DNA of 64,000 nt from Leuconostoc miyukkimchii (GCF_019656055.1 NZ_BPKY01000008.1:1-64000), one strand, 5' to 3'; shown: positions 8,262-17,646, counted from the first letter of the stretch. Numbers and translations are program-made. The notes: generated from the sequence alone by a model not told the origin.

Positions 8262-9182
8262 ATGGTATCAACTTGGACGTATCGATTAGTAATGACAGAC
8301 CAGCAAGCTGAGCATACAATTAAACAGTTATTGACGCAGTGGCGGCTACCCCAACGCATACGCGGTGCATTACGTATTAAAAAAAATTATCGGATCAATG
8401 ATAAGATAGTGCCAACTAGTTATGTTTTACAAGTTGGAGATAGATTATCACTTAAATTTGATGATGAGGATTTTCGTACGAGTGAGTCACACTATCAGCC
8501 AAACAGTACACAGCAGGTAACTATTATTTTTGAAAATGATGATTTGGTTGTAGTCAATAAACCAGCTGGTATGAAGATGCACCCGCATTCACCAAATGAA
8601 GATGATACATTGCTGAACTACTTAGCTGACAACTTTAATAAAAGACAACTAACTAGTGCAGAAAATACTGCAAAACCATATATGGTGCATCGCATTGATC
8701 GTGAAACTTCTGGTCTTGTTATTGTTGCAAAGAATCCAGTTGTTGTGCCCATTTTGAATCGCATGATAGCTGAAAAGAAAATCAAACGGATATATTTAGC
8801 GTGGGTCGATGGTAAAGTAGCGAGTCTGTCTGGTGTCATTAATGAACCAATTGGTATTGATGTAAACGATAGTCGCAAACGTGCGGTTAATGGTGTGAAT
8901 GCACAACCTGCAATAACTCATTGGGTACGCGTTCATACAGTTTTTCAAAAAACATTATTGCGTCTACAGTTAGACACAGGGCGTATGCATCAAATTCGGG
9001 TACACTTAGCCAATATGAATCATCCAATCGTCGGTGATTCTCTATACAATACGACAAAGGTAACACATCGGATGCTACTACATGCAGCAACTATTGACTT
9101 ACCGTTACCATTTGGTCAAAGGACAGTGATCGTTACAGCGCCTATCCCAAAGGATTTTCCAAGGCAATTATTGTCAGAATGA
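8262..9182 (+). CDS. RluD/RluA-family pseudouridine synthase
   Basis: 306 residues. The catalytic signature HRIDRETSG lies near residue 143, with the Asp as the nucleophile. The N-terminus is S4-like (residues 15-70), and KPAGMKMHP and the GRMHQIRVH motif follow the family order. The enzyme isomerises uridine in rRNA or tRNA; the exact site is not readable. AAGGAG precedes the start and a terminator closes the group. Confidence 0.88.
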   Translation: MVSTWTYRLVMTDQQAEHTIKQLLTQWRLPQRIRGALRIKKNYRINDKIVPTSYVLQVGDRLSLKFDDEDFRTSESHYQPNSTQQVTIIFENDDLVVVNKPAGMKMHPHSPNEDDTLLNYLADNFNKRQLTSAENTAKPYMVHRIDRETSGLVIVAKNPVVVPILNRMIAEKKIKRIYLAWVDGKVASLSGVINEPIGIDVNDSRKRAVNGVNAQPAITHWVRVHTVFQKTLLRLQLDTGRMHQIRVHLANMNHPIVGDSLYNTTKVTHRMLLHAATIDLPLPFGQRTVIVTAPIPKDFPRQLLSE

Positions 9183-9199
9183 AACTTGTGAATTAAATG

Positions 9200-9228
9200 A
9201 CCCAGTGACGAAATTGCCACTGGGTTTT
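9200..9228 (+). terminator. Terminator after the pseudouridine synthase gene
   Basis: Stem ACCCAGTG/CACTGGGT with a 10-nt loop and a TTTT tail. Confidence 0.75.
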
Positions 9229-9361
9229 CAGTATAAAAAAGTTGATTTTCATATTGCGTATTGATATATTGTATACTAAAAGATCTTATCACTATAGACC
9301 ATATTTTGATAAAGCGGAACAGTTGCTGTAACCAAAAAAGTAAAAAGGAAACTTAACAGGG

Positions 9362-10066
9362 ATGATAAATCAATATAATCAAACTATTGGAGATACTTTA
9401 ATAAACTATACTACTGGTAAACTACCAAATGTGGATCAAATAAAAGGGCAATATAGCACTATTGAAAAGCTTTCATGCAAAAAGCATGGAAAGGATTTAT
9501 ACAATGTATTTGGTCCGCAGTCAAATGCAAAAGACTTCACTTATTTACCAATCAACCAGTTCGACAATTACAATGATTATATGGTGTGTCTAAAAGAATT
9601 TGAAGTGTCTACGGACCCTTATTATTTTGCTGTTATCGACAAAAAAACAGAAGCAGCGATTGGTATATTTTCTTTTCTTAATATTGACCCTAATAACAGA
9701 TCAATCGAAATGGGATGGGTTCTTTACTCAGAAAAATTAAAACAAACCAGAATGGCAACAGAAGCACAGTTTTTGGCGATGAACTATGTTTTTGAGCAGC
9801 TAGAGTATCGAAGGTATCAATGGAAGTGTGACAGTCATAACAGTCCATCATACAGAGCAGCCATTAGATTAGGGTTTACTTTTGAAGGGACATTAAGAAA
9901 CGCGGTAGTTTATAAAAATAGATCTAGGGACAGTCAGTTTTTTTCAATTATTCCAGAAGAATGGTTTGCTGTAAAACAAATGTTTACAAAATGGCTAGAT
10001 TCTAAAAATTTTGACGATGAAGGGGCACAAATAGCGAGCTTAAAAAGTTTTTTTAGTTTAATATAG
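9362..10066 (+). CDS. GNAT acetyltransferase, RimJ/RimL type
   Basis: 234 residues. The RimJ/RimL-like core covers about residues 60-200: IGIFSFLNID, then a WVLYSEKLKQTRMATEA segment where the acetyl-CoA loop is expected, then CDSHNSPSYRAAIRLGF and FEGTLRNA. This matches protein- or antibiotic-type acetyltransferases. The acetyl-CoA loop is degenerate (KQTRMATEA rather than RxxGxG). A separate gene with a weak GGAAAC ribosome site. Substrate unknown. Confidence 0.75.
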   Translation: MINQYNQTIGDTLINYTTGKLPNVDQIKGQYSTIEKLSCKKHGKDLYNVFGPQSNAKDFTYLPINQFDNYNDYMVCLKEFEVSTDPYYFAVIDKKTEAAIGIFSFLNIDPNNRSIEMGWVLYSEKLKQTRMATEAQFLAMNYVFEQLEYRRYQWKCDSHNSPSYRAAIRLGFTFEGTLRNAVVYKNRSRDSQFFSIIPEEWFAVKQMFTKWLDSKNFDDEGAQIASLKSFFSLI

Positions 10067-10114
10067 GAATTAGAAATGCAATTATTGGTTCATCTCTTTC
10101 TGATTAAATGAGCT

Positions 10115-11233
10115 TTATAATGTTTTTCGTTTATAGCTCATTATAGTACCAACTATAATGAGTAACACGGTCCAAGTAACTAAAATAGTTGTCAGTTTTT
10201 CTGTGCTGACACCACCATTGTTGACAAATAAGTGCGAAATCTCAGATTTTCCAATTATAATACGGTTCAAGTCTAAATAATTCATCGGTAACCAACTCGA
10301 TATAATTCCTTTGGAAAAAATACTGGTATTTTGTGACGCAACCAAAACACCAATGATAATTCCGACTTGAGTTAGCGATTGTTTAACAAAGTGCACGATA
10401 ATGAGTTGAAAAAATAGGAGCATAATCATGAGTAATAATGTGAGCAGCATCAAATGACCTAGATAATCCATACTACTTTGGTTAATGATGTTTTGTCCAT
10501 TGACTGTAGAAACTAATCGTTGATTAAGGTTTCCTGAACCATTTTTTATCATCAGAAAAGTAAGTATAGGAATGAAGCTTGTAACAACCATGGTCATATA
10601 AACAGTTATGCTCGTTATTGATTTAGATAGTATTTTTTTCCATTTAGCTAAGGGTATCTGATTAATGAGTTTACGACCTATCTCACCATTTTCGGGAATA
10701 TATAGATTAATAATAATTAAAATAAACGCCATTAACCAAACTATTGTGGGGATGTTTTCCCATAAGACATAGACCAAATAAGCGACTGCAGGCATTTGTT
10801 TATTTGGTATTGTGACGCGTTCTTTGTGCTTGACTGACCAGGACAATCTATCTATTTTCATTTGAATGGTGATAGGTTCATCACCTTGTAGTTGACCACT
10901 TTTGGTGGCTGTTTGTACAAATCCCCAATAGTTCAACGCTTTTTTTTCATATTGCTTGTTTTGTTGTAGCGCAGATACAACGTTTTCGGCATTATTGCTT
11001 ATCCTTTTCATTACGTTCATGGTATTTTTGGCTTTTGGTATATTCTTCAAAGAATCATAACCTTGTTGAGCGGTTGCTTGCTCAATTCTATATTCAGACA
11101 ATAATGCTCCCTTATCACTGCCCGGCAAGCTGAAGTAAGGCATGGTAGTTAAAATAACAAGGCCACATAGAACTATCCACATAATCTTCGAGCGTATAAT
11201 TCGTTTATATTCAAATACGATTTGCGTTTTCAT
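10115..11233 (-). CDS. ABC-2 type transporter permease of the secreted-peptide unit
   Basis: 372 residues: TM1 at about residues 14-34, a large extracytoplasmic loop (about 35-155), then about five more membrane segments to the C-terminus. This is the ABC-2 layout often seen in bacteriocin export or immunity and antimicrobial-peptide resistance. It overlaps the upstream ATPase gene by 23 nt, so the two form one unit. Export or immunity for the adjacent secreted peptide is inference. No terminator seen after it. Confidence 0.75.
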   Translation of the reverse strand: MKTQIVFEYKRIIRSKIMWIVLCGLVILTTMPYFSLPGSDKGALLSEYRIEQATAQQGYDSLKNIPKAKNTMNVMKRISNNAENVVSALQQNKQYEKKALNYWGFVQTATKSGQLQGDEPITIQMKIDRLSWSVKHKERVTIPNKQMPAVAYLVYVLWENIPTIVWLMAFILIIINLYIPENGEIGRKLINQIPLAKWKKILSKSITSITVYMTMVVTSFIPILTFLMIKNGSGNLNQRLVSTVNGQNIINQSSMDYLGHLMLLTLLLMIMLLFFQLIIVHFVKQSLTQVGIIIGVLVASQNTSIFSKGIISSWLPMNYLDLNRIIIGKSEISHLFVNNGGVSTEKLTTILVTWTVLLIIVGTIMSYKRKTL

Positions 11234-11897
11234 TTAAATCACCATAGATACTCTCGTAGTTTGCTTTCACTTGCAGAACGTCATTTGTATTTTGCGCATT
11301 TTTAACAATTTTGCCATTTTTTAAATACCAAAACTCATCAACAAACTGGCTTAGATTATCCAATAAGTGTGAACTTACAATCACAATTTTATTATCTTGT
11401 TTCAGTTGCAGCATAATATTTGAAATAATTGACATATTAACTTGATCTAATCCGTTTATAGGTTCATCAAATAACATAATGTCAGCATCAACAATTAAAT
11501 AAACACCAATCATCACCATTTGTCGCATGCCTAATGAAAGTGCGTCGATTTTTTTATTTGTGTAAGTAGATATCTTTAACAAATCAATAATCAAATCGCT
11601 AGATATTTTTGAATGCCAGCTTTTAGCGACGTATTCCAGCATTTCTTTGACCGTTAACATCGGAAATAATGCATCTTGGTTTTCCAGAAAAAAAACCGTT
11701 GCATTATTTGAAAAGACAATTTGACCAGACTTAATCTCAACATCCCCGTTGATCCCTCGCATCAGCGTGGTCTTACCCGTGCCATTAGGTGCCACTAAAC
11801 CAACGATTTGACCGCTTTCTAAATTGATGGACAATTCATTGATTACCGGTTCTTTAGAATTATAGGCTAATACTAGTTTTTTTAGAGATAAAGTCAT
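11211..11897 (-). CDS. ABC transporter ATP-binding protein of the secreted-peptide unit
   Basis: 228 residues with Walker A (APNGTGKTT, about residue 36), an atypical signature LSLGMRQ (about residue 120), Walker B (IMLFDEP) and the H-loop (SSH). The start lies 2 nt after the stop of the small secreted gene, so translation is probably coupled. It partners the permease that overlaps its 3' end. Typical of immunity or self-protection ABC systems; substrate inferred only. Confidence 0.85.
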   Translation of the reverse strand: MTLSLKKLVLAYNSKEPVINELSINLESGQIVGLVAPNGTGKTTLMRGINGDVEIKSGQIVFSNNATVFFLENQDALFPMLTVKEMLEYVAKSWHSKISSDLIIDLLKISTYTNKKIDALSLGMRQMVMIGVYLIVDADIMLFDEPINGLDQVNMSIISNIMLQLKQDNKIVIVSSHLLDNLSQFVDEFWYLKNGKIVKNAQNTNDVLQVKANYESIYGDLNENANRI

Positions 11898-11899
11898 AA

Positions 11900-12172
11900 T
11901 TAATATACCCTGTAAATATAAGTTGTGAGAGTAGCATATTCTGTTGCGGTATTATCCGCTGTCACACGAGTTGTCCAAGTATATCCGTTTCTAACGGATA
12001 GTTCACGATAAGTTCTTGTAATTCGATCCACACCTGTATTTTTGTTAGTTGCTGCACGTACGGTGTTGAGTACTGTACCAATATACGATGCATTAGCTGT
12101 CTCAATTGGGGCTAACAAAAGTAAACTTAACATGCCGGCCATAATTATCGATGATATTTTTCTTTTACTCAT
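11900..12172 (-). CDS. Small secreted peptide precursor, bacteriocin candidate
   Basis: 90 residues. A classic Sec signal: basic MSKRK, hydrophobic core, and a predicted cut after ANA at residue 28, leaving about 62 residues. The mature part has no Cys, is rich in Thr/Tyr/Arg with a net positive charge, and ends in aromatic YIYRVY. First gene of a three-gene unit with an ABC transporter, with an AAGAGA ribosome site. Size and lack of Cys recall lactococcin 972, but I see no sequence match. Function unknown; antimicrobial or signalling peptide is inference. Confidence 0.65.
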   Translation of the reverse strand: MSKRKISSIIMAGMLSLLLLAPIETANASYIGTVLNTVRAATNKNTGVDRITRTYRELSVRNGYTWTTRVTADNTATEYATLTTYIYRVY

Positions 12173-12195
12173 AATGATCTCTTTTTTCTCACCAC

Positions 12196-12243
12196 GAACA
12201 GTATTGTTCTAATAAAATTATTTTTTGTTGATTTTATTAGAAC
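12196..12243. promoter_or_regulatory. Nested inverted repeats between the peptide unit and its regulator
   Basis: Two overlapping palindromes. GAACA/TGTTC with a 4-nt spacer covers 12196-12209. A perfect 13-bp repeat, GTTCTAATAAAAT (12206-12218) and ATTTTATTAGAAC (12231-12243), has a 12-nt spacer. They lie between the secreted-peptide gene and the hybrid regulator, the expected place for its operator. Binding is inference. Confidence 0.6.
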
Positions 12244-12350
12244 ACTAAGTGATAATTAAATAATAACATTTTAATTTAAAGATAGACTAAACTGATTGAT
12301 TTGAAAATAGATTATTGACTATGTATCAAATTTATAGTAAGAGAGATGAA

Positions 12351-13118
12351 ATGGTAGTTGGCGATCGCATTTACATTTTGAGAAAAGAACTAGGATTAAC
12401 ACAAAAGAAGATGGCAGACGAATTGTTTATTTCATATCAGTTAGTGTCTAAGTGGGAAAGACATCTCGGTGAACCTACTACAGAAATGATATTACAGATT
12501 ATTGATAGATACCAGTTACCATTTGATTATTTTATAGAATCCGGTAGAGATGAGCATGTGAATCAAGAGAAAGAAATGATTATCAGATCATTTATAAAAT
12601 CCATGTTTGAGTCACCAGATATAATGCCTTCTCTCGTACAAGTTGCGGAATTTTCGAGTTTATCTCTAAAAGATGTTAAACAGCATTTTAAAAGCGTAAA
12701 CGAAATAACTTACGAGTTGTTTGCTATTGTAGACAAAAAAATAAAATTAGAAGTATCCTCTCAAGTTGAAAATAGTAAAGATATCTTACAAATATTTATT
12801 TTTGATATGTCACCCATGTTATATGAGCGTCGAATAATATTAAATGTATTGTATACGCGCCCGTATATTAAGGATGCATGGACTCATTTTATTTCGAATA
12901 GATACAAAAAGCTCTTGTTAACGCATCAGAAAGTCGAAGTTGAAACAAAGTTAGATATGGCGTACTTGATCGAGATACTCATTGCTTTTATTTCTGTATG
13001 GTTAAAACAGTCTAATCCTGAACCTTTAGCAGCGTTTCAAAATCGCATTATACAACTAATTGGTGTTGATTTTACTAAATTGTTTGGTCGTCATAATGAC
13101 GATACCTATTCATTTTGA
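12351..13118 (+). CDS. XRE-TetR hybrid transcriptional regulator
   Basis: 255 residues from the ATG at 12351, which has AAGAGAG just upstream; TTG 12315 and ATG 12321 are alternatives without one. The N-terminal XRE helix-turn-helix covers about residues 3-60 (GDRIYILRKELGLTQ, then SYQLVSKWER). After residue 70 comes a TetR-like region (IIRSFIKSMFESPD, VAEFSSLSLKDVKQHF) and an all-helical domain. Two different DNA-binding folds in one protein is unusual. Divergent from the secreted-peptide/ABC unit, which it probably controls. Confidence 0.7.
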   Translation: MVVGDRIYILRKELGLTQKKMADELFISYQLVSKWERHLGEPTTEMILQIIDRYQLPFDYFIESGRDEHVNQEKEMIIRSFIKSMFESPDIMPSLVQVAEFSSLSLKDVKQHFKSVNEITYELFAIVDKKIKLEVSSQVENSKDILQIFIFDMSPMLYERRIILNVLYTRPYIKDAWTHFISNRYKKLLLTHQKVEVETKLDMAYLIEILIAFISVWLKQSNPEPLAAFQNRIIQLIGVDFTKLFGRHNDDTYSF

Positions 13119-13213
13119 TACGAATATTGTTTTGAATTTAATTGATGGTTAATCTTTTTAAACTACAGCGTCTGTAACAAGAACTAGTCTGACACAAAAA
13201 AATAAAAAAGCAT

Positions 13214-13274
13214 AAGCTGCAAAAGCTCTATGGTTGTTGAAACAATTGCCATAAAAAGTTTTTGCAGCTTTTTT
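13214..13274 (+). terminator. Long-stem terminator after the hybrid regulator
   Basis: AAGCTGCAAAA pairs with TTTTTGCAGCTT across an inner ATGG/CCAT stem, followed by a T run. It separates the regulator from the efflux pump gene. Confidence 0.75.
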
Positions 13275-13391
13275 GTATAAGGTTTGTAATTTTCCAATCC
13301 AATATTGTTAAGTTATCAAAAAAACTTGATACTATTATTAATAATGTTAATATAAATATTGTTAATAAAGTACAAAGCGGGGAATTTATTC

Positions 13392-14954
13392 ATGAACAAA
13401 ACGAAGTTAAAACTTTCAATTTTTGTCTGCGGCATATTCGTATGTATGCTTGATACAACAGTTATGAATGTAGCTTTACCAGAGATTAGTGTAGCCTTTT
13501 CTACATCTTTAAGTAATTTATCTTGGGCGTTAAACATTTACACGATATTGTTTGCTTCCCTGACTATTCCGTTGACAAGAGTTGCTGAAAAGTTTGGTAT
13601 GAACAGGGTCATAATGTTAGGGTTCATTTGTTTTGGTCTTGGCTCCCTGATTTCAGGATTATCAAACGGGATAGAAATGTTGGTAATTGGGCGTGCAGTT
13701 CAGAGCATAGGTGCAGCTTTAGTCTTTCCGCTATCAATGACGCTTGGAATTAAATTGGTAGAAACTAATAAAAGAACTGGTGTCATTGCAGTATTAGGCG
13801 TTACACAAGGGCTCGCTGGTGCATTAGGGCCAGTAATTGGGGGCATTATTACACAGTATTTAACTTGGCGGTGGATTTTCTTTGTTAATCTGCCAATTGT
13901 TATTTTGACTTTTATGATTGGATGGCAGTTACTTAATTTTAGTGAAAGAAACGATGACATTCATGATTTTGATATTTTAGGATCGAGTTTAAGTGTCTTG
14001 TTCCTTTTAAGTTCGACAACCGTTTTAACACAAGGAAGGGCTTGGGGATGGACATCAATTGTTTCATTGATTTTTACGTGTAGTGCATTATTTTTTCTTA
14101 TTACCTTTTTATTTGTTGAGATTAAAGCAAACAAACCTATGATTCCACTAAGACTATTTAAGAATAGAAATTTCATGGGTGCATCTGTTGTCATCATTCT
14201 GAGTAATCTGTTTTTAGTAGCTGTTACAGTTATTTTGCCAACTTATTATATCAGTGTTAAAAACTTTGATGCTTTAAATGCTTCATTTATGTTAATTCCG
14301 ATTACTTTACTTATTTTCATCACATCACCAATTTCAGGCTTTGTATTAAACAATGTGGGACCAAAAATTTTACTGTCATTTGGATTTTTATTCATGTTGG
14401 TAGGGTATATTGGTTACACTTATAATGGTTTGAACAATCAATTGTATTCTTGTTTTTATGGTGCGTTTATAGGCGCCGGATATGGTTTGATTATAGGACC
14501 TATAACTGTCATTGCTGTTTCAGATTTCACTGGAGAGTTACTGTCTTCATCACAAAGTGTCATGGGCGTACTACGCCAGCTTGGTATTGTATTAGCAGTT
14601 GCACTTTTTGTAACAGGTTTATATTCAAATTTGAATAAAGCACAGGTTAAATCTGAAAGTTATATTTCCTCAACTGTATCAAAACTAAATGTTCCTAAAA
14701 AAATAAAACCACATTTAATTAAGAAATCTAATGAGGGTCTTAAAAATCAGAAATCATCACAAATACTTAAAAAACATACTGGTATTCTTGAAATTGATAG
14801 CAAAATAAATAAGGCACTATTTGATATAAAAAATAAGGCACAAGATAATGTGATACATGCCTTTAAACTTTTATATCAAAAAGCGATACCTTTTCTGGCA
14901 GTTACGATAGTTTGGACACTATTATTCTGGGAGAGCAAATTTAAGAATGAGTGA
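13392..14954 (+). CDS. DHA2-family (14-TM) multidrug MFS transporter
   Basis: 520 residues from the ATG at 13392 (GCGGGG upstream; the earlier ATG at 13359 lacks a site). Family signature LDTTVMNVALPEI is at about residues 21-33, with WRWIFFVNLPI after TM6 and about 14 hydrophobic segments, as in proton-driven QacA/LmrB-type exporters. A Lys-rich segment at about residues 415-475 is extracytoplasmic or cytoplasmic linker. Next to the peptide unit but separated by a terminator; a role in peptide resistance is possible, not shown. Confidence 0.88.
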   Translation: MNKTKLKLSIFVCGIFVCMLDTTVMNVALPEISVAFSTSLSNLSWALNIYTILFASLTIPLTRVAEKFGMNRVIMLGFICFGLGSLISGLSNGIEMLVIGRAVQSIGAALVFPLSMTLGIKLVETNKRTGVIAVLGVTQGLAGALGPVIGGIITQYLTWRWIFFVNLPIVILTFMIGWQLLNFSERNDDIHDFDILGSSLSVLFLLSSTTVLTQGRAWGWTSIVSLIFTCSALFFLITFLFVEIKANKPMIPLRLFKNRNFMGASVVIILSNLFLVAVTVILPTYYISVKNFDALNASFMLIPITLLIFITSPISGFVLNNVGPKILLSFGFLFMLVGYIGYTYNGLNNQLYSCFYGAFIGAGYGLIIGPITVIAVSDFTGELLSSSQSVMGVLRQLGIVLAVALFVTGLYSNLNKAQVKSESYISSTVSKLNVPKKIKPHLIKKSNEGLKNQKSSQILKKHTGILEIDSKINKALFDIKNKAQDNVIHAFKLLYQKAIPFLAVTIVWTLLFWESKFKNE

Positions 14955-14985
14955 TTATGCTACGCTCTATTTGAAAATTGAGACA

Positions 14986-15029
14986 CAAAAAACCGATAAC
15001 TTGGATATCATCCAAGTTATCGGTTTTTT
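14986..15029. terminator. Bidirectional terminator between efflux pump and aquaporin
   Basis: Near-perfect long stem CCGATAACTTGGAT/ATCCAAGTTATCGG flanked by A and T runs, between convergent genes. Confidence 0.9.
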
Positions 15030-15058
15030 CACATGATGTGAGATGTTTCTATATTTAA

Positions 15059-15778
15059 TTAAGCTTCTTCTTTAACGTTTTTGTTGAAAAAGTTAGCTGC
15101 AAATGCGGCTAAGACACCACCGAGCAAGTTAGCCAAAATATAGACCCAAACATGACCCAACGCCTTGCCTTGTACAAAAATAGCAGGAGCTAATGCACGT
15201 GCAGGGTTAAATGCGCCACCTGTGATTGGTAAGGCAACAATAATCAAAGCTGCCAACCACAAACCGATGATAATTCCGGCAGGAACGTTAGCTAATTTTG
15301 TAACGATTGAGATTACCAAAATGAACAAGAATGTCAAAACTAATTCAAACAAGAATGCAGCCAATGTTTGACCATCCGCAAAGTTTGTTTGACCTAAGCC
15401 AGCTAAATTCACAAATTGTGATACTGACATTTTTTGTCCAGACAGTGCTTGTGTGACTGTAGGTGACTTTAGATAAGCTGCTACACCACCATAAACTGCA
15501 GCAGAAGCAACAATTGCACCAAACACTTGTGCAATAACGTAACCAACAAATTCAATCCATGTTAATCGCTTTTGAATAGCCATTGATAAGGAAACAGCCG
15601 GATTAAAATGACCACCTGAGATGTGACCAAAAGCATAGATTGCAACAGCAAGTGCCAAACCAAAGGCTAAAGCAACTGTTAAAGGTGAGGGTGTTGTAGC
15701 GGCTGAATAAACAACGCTACCAGTTCCAACGAACACTAAGATAAATGTTCCGAGGAATTCTGCGAGATACTTACGCAT
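15059..15778 (-). CDS. MIP-family aquaporin / glycerol facilitator
   Basis: 239 residues from the ATG at 15778, 8 nt after AAGGAG; a longer in-frame start at 15814 is less likely. Six TM segments and the two half-helix motifs HFNPAVS (about residue 56) and AFNPARA (about residue 191). The second, NPAR, is the usual form. Passive channel for water or small neutral solutes in the cell membrane; aquaporin versus glycerol facilitator cannot be settled by eye. Confidence 0.9.
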   Translation of the reverse strand: MRKYLAEFLGTFILVFVGTGSVVYSAATTPSPLTVALAFGLALAVAIYAFGHISGGHFNPAVSLSMAIQKRLTWIEFVGYVIAQVFGAIVASAAVYGGVAAYLKSPTVTQALSGQKMSVSQFVNLAGLGQTNFADGQTLAAFLFELVLTFLFILVISIVTKLANVPAGIIIGLWLAALIIVALPITGGAFNPARALAPAIFVQGKALGHVWVYILANLLGGVLAAFAANFFNKNVKEEA

Positions 15779-15971
15779 GAATATATTCTCCTTAGTATAT
15801 GTATAAATTGTCAATATATACTATTATACACTTTTAGATTAAGCAACTGTTAAATTATCAAAAAATGTTAAACTCTTAAAAAAATTAAGATGATATATAA
15901 CAATTGGTAATTTGTAATATTTAGAGAACAAAAAGATAGTAATTTAAGGTATGATGTGATAATATTATTCA

Positions 15972-15985
15972 AGAAAGCGCTTACA
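15972..15985 (+). promoter_or_regulatory. cre site (CcpA operator) upstream of the gluconate permease
   Basis: AGAAAGCGCTTACA matches the cre consensus TGWAANCGNTNWCA at 13 of 14 positions. It sits 80 bp before the gluconate permease start, so catabolite repression is likely. Inference from motif only. Confidence 0.6.
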
Positions 15986-16064
15986 AATAAATGAGTTTTT
16001 TTATAGTTAAACTGACTTACGGCGGTGCTTAAATTCATTGAGAAAACAGATTGGAGATAATGAT

Positions 16065-17420
16065 ATGATGTCTTTTATCGTACTTGCAGTAGGAATTATA
16101 TTCTTACTATTACTGATTATTAAGTTTAAGCTTAATACCTTCATCGCGTTAATTTTGACTTCCGTATTGGTTGGTATTGGGTTGGGGATGAAATTGGATC
16201 AAATTCCTATTTCTATTCAAAATGGTATCGGCTCATCGCTGGGTGAATTAGCGATTGTGTTTGGCTTTGGCGCTATTTTAGGCCGATTGGTTGCAGATGC
16301 TGGTGGCGCATATCGGATTGCGCATACACTTATTGCTAAGTTTGGTAAAAAACGTGTGCAATTAGCAATCATGGTTGCCGCTTTTATTATTGGTATCGCG
16401 CTATTCTTTGAAGTAGGTATGGTATTACTTATTCCTATTGTCTTTGCTATCGCGCTGGAAGCTTCAGTACCACTGCTTTACTTAGGTATTCCAATGGCTG
16501 CAGCATTGTCAGTGACGCATGGTTTTCTACCACCACATCCAGCGCCAACGGCTATTTCTGGGGCTTTGGGTGCGAACCCAGGAACTGTGCTAGTTTATGG
16601 TTTGATTGTGGCGATTCCCGCAGCAATCATTGCTGGACCGGTTTTCACAAAATTGGCCCAAAAATTTGCGCCAGATGCATTCGTTATTAAACATCAATTG
16701 ACGGCATTTGGTGAACAAAAAAAGTTTGTTTTAGAGGAAACACCTAGTTTTGGTATTTCTGTTTTGACATCGTTATTCCCTGTCTTAATGATGGGAATTA
16801 CAACGATCTATACAATTGCTTTTAATGATGGGCAACCATTTACTAAACCGACAGGGTTTTCAGCGTTTGTAACGATGATTGGTAATCCTGTTGCTGCGAT
16901 GATTATCTCGCTTGTTTTTGCTTTATGGTCGATGGGATGGCATCAAGGTCGACAAACAACTGACATGATGGTGACTGTTGAAGAGGCCATTAAGTCTATT
17001 GCGATGTTGTTGTTAATCATTGGTGGTGGTGCTGCATTTAAACAAATCTTGATTGATGGTGGTATCTCGAATCAAATTTCTAATTTGTTTATACATTCAT
17101 CAATTTCACCATTATTGCTGGCTTGGATTATCACGGTCGTTTTGCGAGTAGCTTTGGGATCAGCGACAGTGTCAGCTCTTACTGCTGCAGGATTGGTTCA
17201 ACCGCTCATGGTGGCTTCTAATGTTAATCCTGCTTTGATGGTATTGGTTATTGGTGCTGGTTCATTAGCGGCTTCTCATGTCAACGATGCTGGCTTCTGG
17301 ATGTTTAAAGAATATTTTGATTTGAATGTGAAACAAACATTAATGATTTGGACTGTTTTGGAAACAATTATTGCAGTCGTTGGCTTGATCATCGTGTTAA
17401 TAATGAGCTTGTTTGTTTAA
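16065..17420 (+). CDS. gntP: Gluconate:H+ symporter, GntP family
   Basis: 451 residues from the ATG at 16065, 8 nt after GGAG. About 12 TM segments with family features: FGFGAILGRLVADAGGAYRIA near residue 65 and PPHPAPTAISG near residue 160. No kinase or dehydrogenase gene is adjacent, so this is a lone transporter. Likely imports gluconate or a related sugar acid; repression through the upstream cre site is inferred. Confidence 0.85.
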   Translation: MMSFIVLAVGIIFLLLLIIKFKLNTFIALILTSVLVGIGLGMKLDQIPISIQNGIGSSLGELAIVFGFGAILGRLVADAGGAYRIAHTLIAKFGKKRVQLAIMVAAFIIGIALFFEVGMVLLIPIVFAIALEASVPLLYLGIPMAAALSVTHGFLPPHPAPTAISGALGANPGTVLVYGLIVAIPAAIIAGPVFTKLAQKFAPDAFVIKHQLTAFGEQKKFVLEETPSFGISVLTSLFPVLMMGITTIYTIAFNDGQPFTKPTGFSAFVTMIGNPVAAMIISLVFALWSMGWHQGRQTTDMMVTVEEAIKSIAMLLLIIGGGAAFKQILIDGGISNQISNLFIHSSISPLLLAWIITVVLRVALGSATVSALTAAGLVQPLMVASNVNPALMVLVIGAGSLAASHVNDAGFWMFKEYFDLNVKQTLMIWTVLETIIAVVGLIIVLIMSLFV

Positions 17421-17458
17421 AAAATGTGTATGTAAAAATAAGCAACTAATTAATTTGG

Positions 17459-17646
17459 TTACTGCCAATGATAAATATTTGCTATATGAAACATAGCAAA
17501 TCCTATGGCGCCTCTTATTAGCAATCCGGTAACAATCATGGATATAATGAGGACATAAAAGGAAGCCTTGCGCGAACGAGACTTCCACGTAGAGCCGTTT
17601 AGGACGGTGGCATAACTTAATACGATTAAATAAGCGCTAGCTTCAG
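17459..17646 (-). pseudogene. 3' remnant of a membrane-protein gene cut by an IS
   Basis: The minus-strand frame encodes about 62 residues with two hydrophobic segments, ending in IANIYHWQ and a normal stop. The frame runs straight into the inverted-repeat end of the IS remnant at 17647, with no start codon or ribosome site on the gene side. The 5' part is missing from the window. The original family is not recognised. Confidence 0.55.

Noticed and set aside
11900-12172. Lactococcin 972 family membership of the secreted peptide
   Set aside because: Similar size and no Cys, but none of the family's Gly/His/Trp motifs are seen and the permease is much smaller than the family's usual membrane partner.
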